Origin: a bacterium
Lineage (GTDB): Bacteria > AUK180 > JAQVHJ01
Assembly: GCA_028696285.1 (NCBI GenBank)
Contig: JAQVHJ010000009.1
Coordinates: 1-15,934 of the forward strand
Direction of reading: 5' to 3'
DNA: 15,934 nucleotides
A program made the translations under genes and the position numbers. Below, in pieces: positions 13,100 through 15,934 of this stretch. The stretch's first letter is position 1. Every line of letters begins with the position of its first letter. The notes beneath the pieces were generated by a model that saw nothing but the letters and a program-made list of their open reading frames with translations, had not been told where the DNA came from and did not search any database.

Positions 13100-14842
13100 A
13101 TGGAAAAGGAGAAGCTGATACATTTACTGAATCGGATAGGAGAGATGCTTGAGATTTTAGGGGAGAATCCTTTTAAATCCCGGTCATATTATAATGGAGC
13201 CCGTATCATAGAAGGGATAACCGAAGACCTGAAAAAAATTACGGAAGAGAAGCGGTGGAATGAATATAAAGGGATAGGTGAAGGTTTAGCGCAAAAGATT
13301 TCAGAGTATATTGAGACAGGGCAGATAGGTTATTATGATGAGCTGCATGAGAAAGTTCCGGATGAGATTCTTGAAATGCTAAACATCCCGGGTCTTGGTC
13401 CGAAGAAGATCAGTGTTCTTGTTAAGGAATTAGAGATTACGTCAATCCGTCGTCTTGAACGCGCATGCCGTGAAAATAAATTAGTCGGGATAAAAGGTTT
13501 TGGTGAAAAAACACAGGAAAATATCTTAAAGGGAATAGAATATCTTAAGAAAACAAGCGACAGACATTTATTTGCAGTTGGCCTTGCGAATGCGGAAAGG
13601 CTGATTGATTACTTAAAGAAGGAAAAATCCGTTGAGAAAATTGAAGTTGCGGGAAGTATCCGCAGGAGGAAGGAGACCGTAAAGGATATTGATATTCTTG
13701 TTCAAACCCGGGAACCAGGGAAAGTCAGTAAATTATTCATTGAATATCCTGAAGTAACCGAAGTGATAGCTCATGGCCCCACAAAATCGAGCATACGTCT
13801 CAAAGACGGTTTAAATGCCGACCTCCGCGTTATCAAGAAGGATGAATTTCCGTTCGCGCTTCATTATTTCACAGGAAGTAAGGAACATAACATTGCCATG
13901 CGAAGCCGGTCAAAAGATTTCGGATTAAAGCTCAATGAATACGGTTTATTCACCGGGAACGAAGAAAAAATTCAATGTAAAAGTGAAGAAGAGATCTTCC
14001 GTAAACTGAAATTATCTTATATCCCACCCGAACTCCGTGAAAATTTCGGGGAGTTGGACGCTGCAGAAAAAAATAAAATTCCCGTATTGATTGAAGAGAA
14101 TGACCTGAAAGGGATTGTCCATGTCCATTCAACATATTCAGACGGTTTGAATACTATTGAGGAGATGGCGGAACAGTGCCTTTCATTAGGATATTCATAC
14201 ATTGTTTTCTGCGATCATTCCAAAGCTGCGTTTTATGCAAACGGCCTTAATGAAGAGCGGGTTTTAAAGCAATTCGAAGAGATAGATAAATTGAATAAGA
14301 AATTTAAGGAGAAAAAGTTTAAGATATTCAAGGGAATTGAATCTGATATCCTTCCGGATGGAAGACTTGATTTCGAAGATGAATTTCTCGATAAATTCGA
14401 TTTAGTCGTCGGGTCTGTCCATTCAAGCTTCAAATTAAGCGAAGAAGAAATGACCGCCCGTGCGATCAAGGCGATTAATAATCCGTTCCTTACGGTACTC
14501 GGGCACCCCACGGGGAGATTGCTCCTTTCAAGAGATGCGTATAAAATCAATCTGGAAAGTGTAATTGAAGCTGCCGGGAAACAGAATGTATTAATAGAAA
14601 TTAATTCCAATCCGCACAGGCTCGATCTGGACTGGAGATACTGCAGGTTGGCGAAGGATAACGGGGTTAAATTAATGATATGTCCCGACGCTCATGCAAC
14701 AAAGGGTATTGCTGATGTAAAATACGGAATAGGTATTGCAAGGAAGGGATGGCTTACTGAAAAGGATGTCATGAATACTCTACCTATAAATGAATTTGAA
14801 AAATTTCTTAAAGAGCATAAGAAGGAAAGGCTGAAAAAATGA
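13100..14842 (+). CDS. polX: DNA polymerase X with PHP domain
   Basis: 580 aa, the usual length of bacterial PolX. An N-terminal 8-kDa-like domain has helix-hairpin-helix segments near 57-75, 94-111 and 128-146. Next comes the beta-type nucleotidyltransferase with GS (185-186) and the metal-binding aspartates Asp197, Asp199 (in KDIDIL) and Asp241 (in NADLRV). The PHP domain from about 338 has all expected metal ligands: HVHS (His341, His343), Asp348, DH (372-373), Glu414, His441, His469 and PDAH (Asp530, His532). Known bacterial PolX enzymes fill short gaps and use PHP for 3'-5' exonuclease and AP-endonuclease work in base excision repair. Both active sites look intact. The stop overlaps the next start as ATGA, coupling it to endonuclease III. 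Confidence 0.95.
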   Translation: MEKEKLIHLLNRIGEMLEILGENPFKSRSYYNGARIIEGITEDLKKITEEKRWNEYKGIGEGLAQKISEYIETGQIGYYDELHEKVPDEILEMLNIPGLGPKKISVLVKELEITSIRRLERACRENKLVGIKGFGEKTQENILKGIEYLKKTSDRHLFAVGLANAERLIDYLKKEKSVEKIEVAGSIRRRKETVKDIDILVQTREPGKVSKLFIEYPEVTEVIAHGPTKSSIRLKDGLNADLRVIKKDEFPFALHYFTGSKEHNIAMRSRSKDFGLKLNEYGLFTGNEEKIQCKSEEEIFRKLKLSYIPPELRENFGELDAAEKNKIPVLIEENDLKGIVHVHSTYSDGLNTIEEMAEQCLSLGYSYIVFCDHSKAAFYANGLNEERVLKQFEEIDKLNKKFKEKKFKIFKGIESDILPDGRLDFEDEFLDKFDLVVGSVHSSFKLSEEEMTARAIKAINNPFLTVLGHPTGRLLLSRDAYKINLESVIEAAGKQNVLIEINSNPHRLDLDWRYCRLAKDNGVKLMICPDAHATKGIADVKYGIGIARKGWLTEKDVMNTLPINEFEKFLKEHKKERLKK

Positions 14843-15477
14843 AGAAGCCCGAAGTAAAAAAGATGCTTAGTATCCTCAAGAAGGAATTCCCTGAACCCAA
14901 GTCCGCATTGAACTTTTCAAATCCATTGGAACTCTTGATTGCAACTATACTCTCAGCCCAAAGCACAGATAAAATAATCAATGAAGTTACAAAAGAGCTG
15001 TTCAGAAAATATAAAAAGCCGGAAGATTACATTAAAGTTCCGATCACTCAACTGGAGAAAGACATTAAAAAGACAGGGTTCTTTCACAACAAATCCAAAA
15101 GTCTTCGCGGATGCTGTGAGAAATTGATTAACGATTTCAATGGAAAAGTTCCTGATAACCTTGAGGATTTAGTTACCTTGCCGGGAGTGGGGCGGAAAAC
15201 AGCTAACTGTGTCTTAGGCAACTATTTCGGGAAGCCCGGGATTGTCGTGGATACCCATGTTAAGCGCCTGTCACAGCGTTTGGGTTTGACGGAACAGGAG
15301 AATCCTGATAAAATTGAATTTGATTTAATGGAAATTATCCCCAAAAAAGAATGGACTGATTTTTCAAACAGGTTAATACTGCTTGGAAGAAAGTACTGCA
15401 TAGCGCGAAAGCCAAAATGTGAAGAGTGCCCATTACAAAAAATTTGTCCGTCTGCATTTAACGTGGAGAAGAAATAG
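14839..15477 (+). CDS. nth: Endonuclease III (DNA glycosylase/AP lyase)
   Basis: 212 aa, almost the same length as E. coli Nth and with the same residue numbering at key sites. The helix-hairpin-helix LPGVGRKTA carries catalytic Lys120, and VDTHVKRL carries Asp138. The [4Fe-4S] cluster ligands follow C-x6-C-x2-C-x5-C at Cys187, 194, 197 and 203. It removes oxidised pyrimidines and cleaves at abasic sites. The start overlaps the polX stop by 4 nt, and its stop shares one base with the next gene's GTG start, so the three genes appear co-transcribed. The enzyme would produce the blocked 3' ends and gaps that PolX could trim and fill. Confidence 0.96.
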   Translation: MKKPEVKKMLSILKKEFPEPKSALNFSNPLELLIATILSAQSTDKIINEVTKELFRKYKKPEDYIKVPITQLEKDIKKTGFFHNKSKSLRGCCEKLINDFNGKVPDNLEDLVTLPGVGRKTANCVLGNYFGKPGIVVDTHVKRLSQRLGLTEQENPDKIEFDLMEIIPKKEWTDFSNRLILLGRKYCIARKPKCEECPLQKICPSAFNVEKK

Positions 15478-15934
15478 TGTTAAAATCGATTATTTTCGGC
15501 TTACTCGGGGGATTAGGACTATTCCTCTTCGGAATGAAGATGATGTCGGAAGGCCTTCAGAGCATTGCCGGGAAGCAGCTTCGGAAAATTCTTGAATTGC
15601 TAACCAATAACAGAATAATCGCAGTCATTGTCGGAACTATTGTCACGGCAATAATCCAGTCATCAAGCGCAACAACAGTAATGGTAGTCGGGTTCTGTAA
15701 TGCAGGGCTACTGACCCTTGTCCAGGCAATCGGAGTAATACTCGGCGCAAACATAGGTACCACTATCACTGCGCAAATAATTGCTTTTAAAATTACAGAG
15801 ATAGCTCTGCCAACAATAGGTATCGGAATGATATTTTACCTGTTCTCCAAACGGAACAGATTTAAATTTTTCGGCCAGACTTTATTAGGATTCGGGCTGT
15901 TATTTTTAGGACTCACATTAATGAAAGATGGGGC
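15477..15934 (+). CDS. Na/Pi cotransporter family protein (5' part, truncated by window)
   Basis: 152 codons are visible and the frame is open to the window end. It starts at GTG 15477, overlapping the nth stop (TAGTG) by one base, with GGAG at 15464-15467 about 9 nt before. The N-terminus (FGLLGGLGLFLFGMKMMSEGL) is followed by the hallmark QSSSATT (61-67) and then GANIGTT. These are the conserved repeat motifs of the NptA/YjbB-type Na-dependent phosphate symporter family. Relatives often carry a C-terminal PhoU-like domain, which would lie outside the window. It is an integral inner-membrane protein; phosphate as substrate is inferred from family. Confidence 0.9.
   Translation, partial: MLKSIIFGLLGGLGLFLFGMKMMSEGLQSIAGKQLRKILELLTNNRIIAVIVGTIVTAIIQSSSATTVMVVGFCNAGLLTLVQAIGVILGANIGTTITAQIIAFKITEIALPTIGIGMIFYLFSKRNRFKFFGQTLLGFGLLFLGLTLMKDG

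Noticed and set aside
14233..14610. 125-codon minus-strand ORF
   Set aside because: It lies entirely inside polX, which has complete conserved PHP motifs on the plus strand; the opposite frame shows no recognisable motif or ribosome site.
15557..15769. 70-codon minus-strand ORF near the window end
   Set aside because: It mirrors the conserved QSSSATT and GANIGTT region of the transporter gene on the plus strand.

Overview
The window is bacterial DNA with dense gene clusters separated by repeat-rich gaps. It is moderately AT-rich, and the middle section is visibly more so. Five sites match sigma70-type -35/-10 promoters closely, and several starts have AGGA/GGAG-type Shine-Dalgarno sequences. 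That argues against a Bacteroidetes-like host, where such signals are usually absent. I cannot assign a phylum. The repeat-rich gaps, of a kind often met in environmental genomes, suggest an uncultured or metagenome-derived bacterium.

Layout. (1) 1-263: tandem 7-bp repeats around a compound inverted-repeat element. (2) 264-4492, minus strand: a coupled operon moxR - DUF58 - transglutaminase-like membrane protein, a common trio thought to act in chaperone-assisted assembly or remodelling at the envelope, driven by a promoter at 4514-4542. (3) 4577-4794: a second compound repeat element, degenerate heptads and a palindrome touching the next promoter. (4) 4796-10432, plus strand: a type III restriction-modification operon, mod - RhuM/Fic - res, behind an exact TTGACA-17-TATAAT promoter and ending in a terminator-like hairpin. 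(5) 10421-10797: AT-rich spacer. (6) 10798-11121, minus strand: a small Cys/His-rich orphan protein with its own promoter. (7) 11207-12004: non-coding and repeat-laden, with an exact 108-bp duplication, two GC-rich palindromes, a solo half of the inverted-repeat element and more heptads. (8) 12005-13038: an IscU/NifU-like Fe-S scaffold followed by a membrane-anchored unknown protein. (9) 13049-15934: a PHP-domain DNA polymerase X overlapping endonuclease III, then the 5' part of a Na/Pi-cotransporter-family gene cut by the window end.

How the genes fit together. The Mod and Res subunits should form one restriction-modification machine. The embedded RhuM/Fic protein looks like a third component, possibly a toxin or regulator linked to it. 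PolX and Nth cover complementary steps of base excision repair (glycosylase/AP-lyase, end trimming, gap filling). The heptad and inverted-repeat elements lie on both sides of the restriction module and the small gene, which fits a horizontally acquired cassette between repeat-rich boundaries.

The best candidates for something new are the RhuM/Fic gene nested between mod and res, and the repeat system in which a constant AGATTGC/GCAATCT frame carries different palindromic cores and sits beside heptad arrays.
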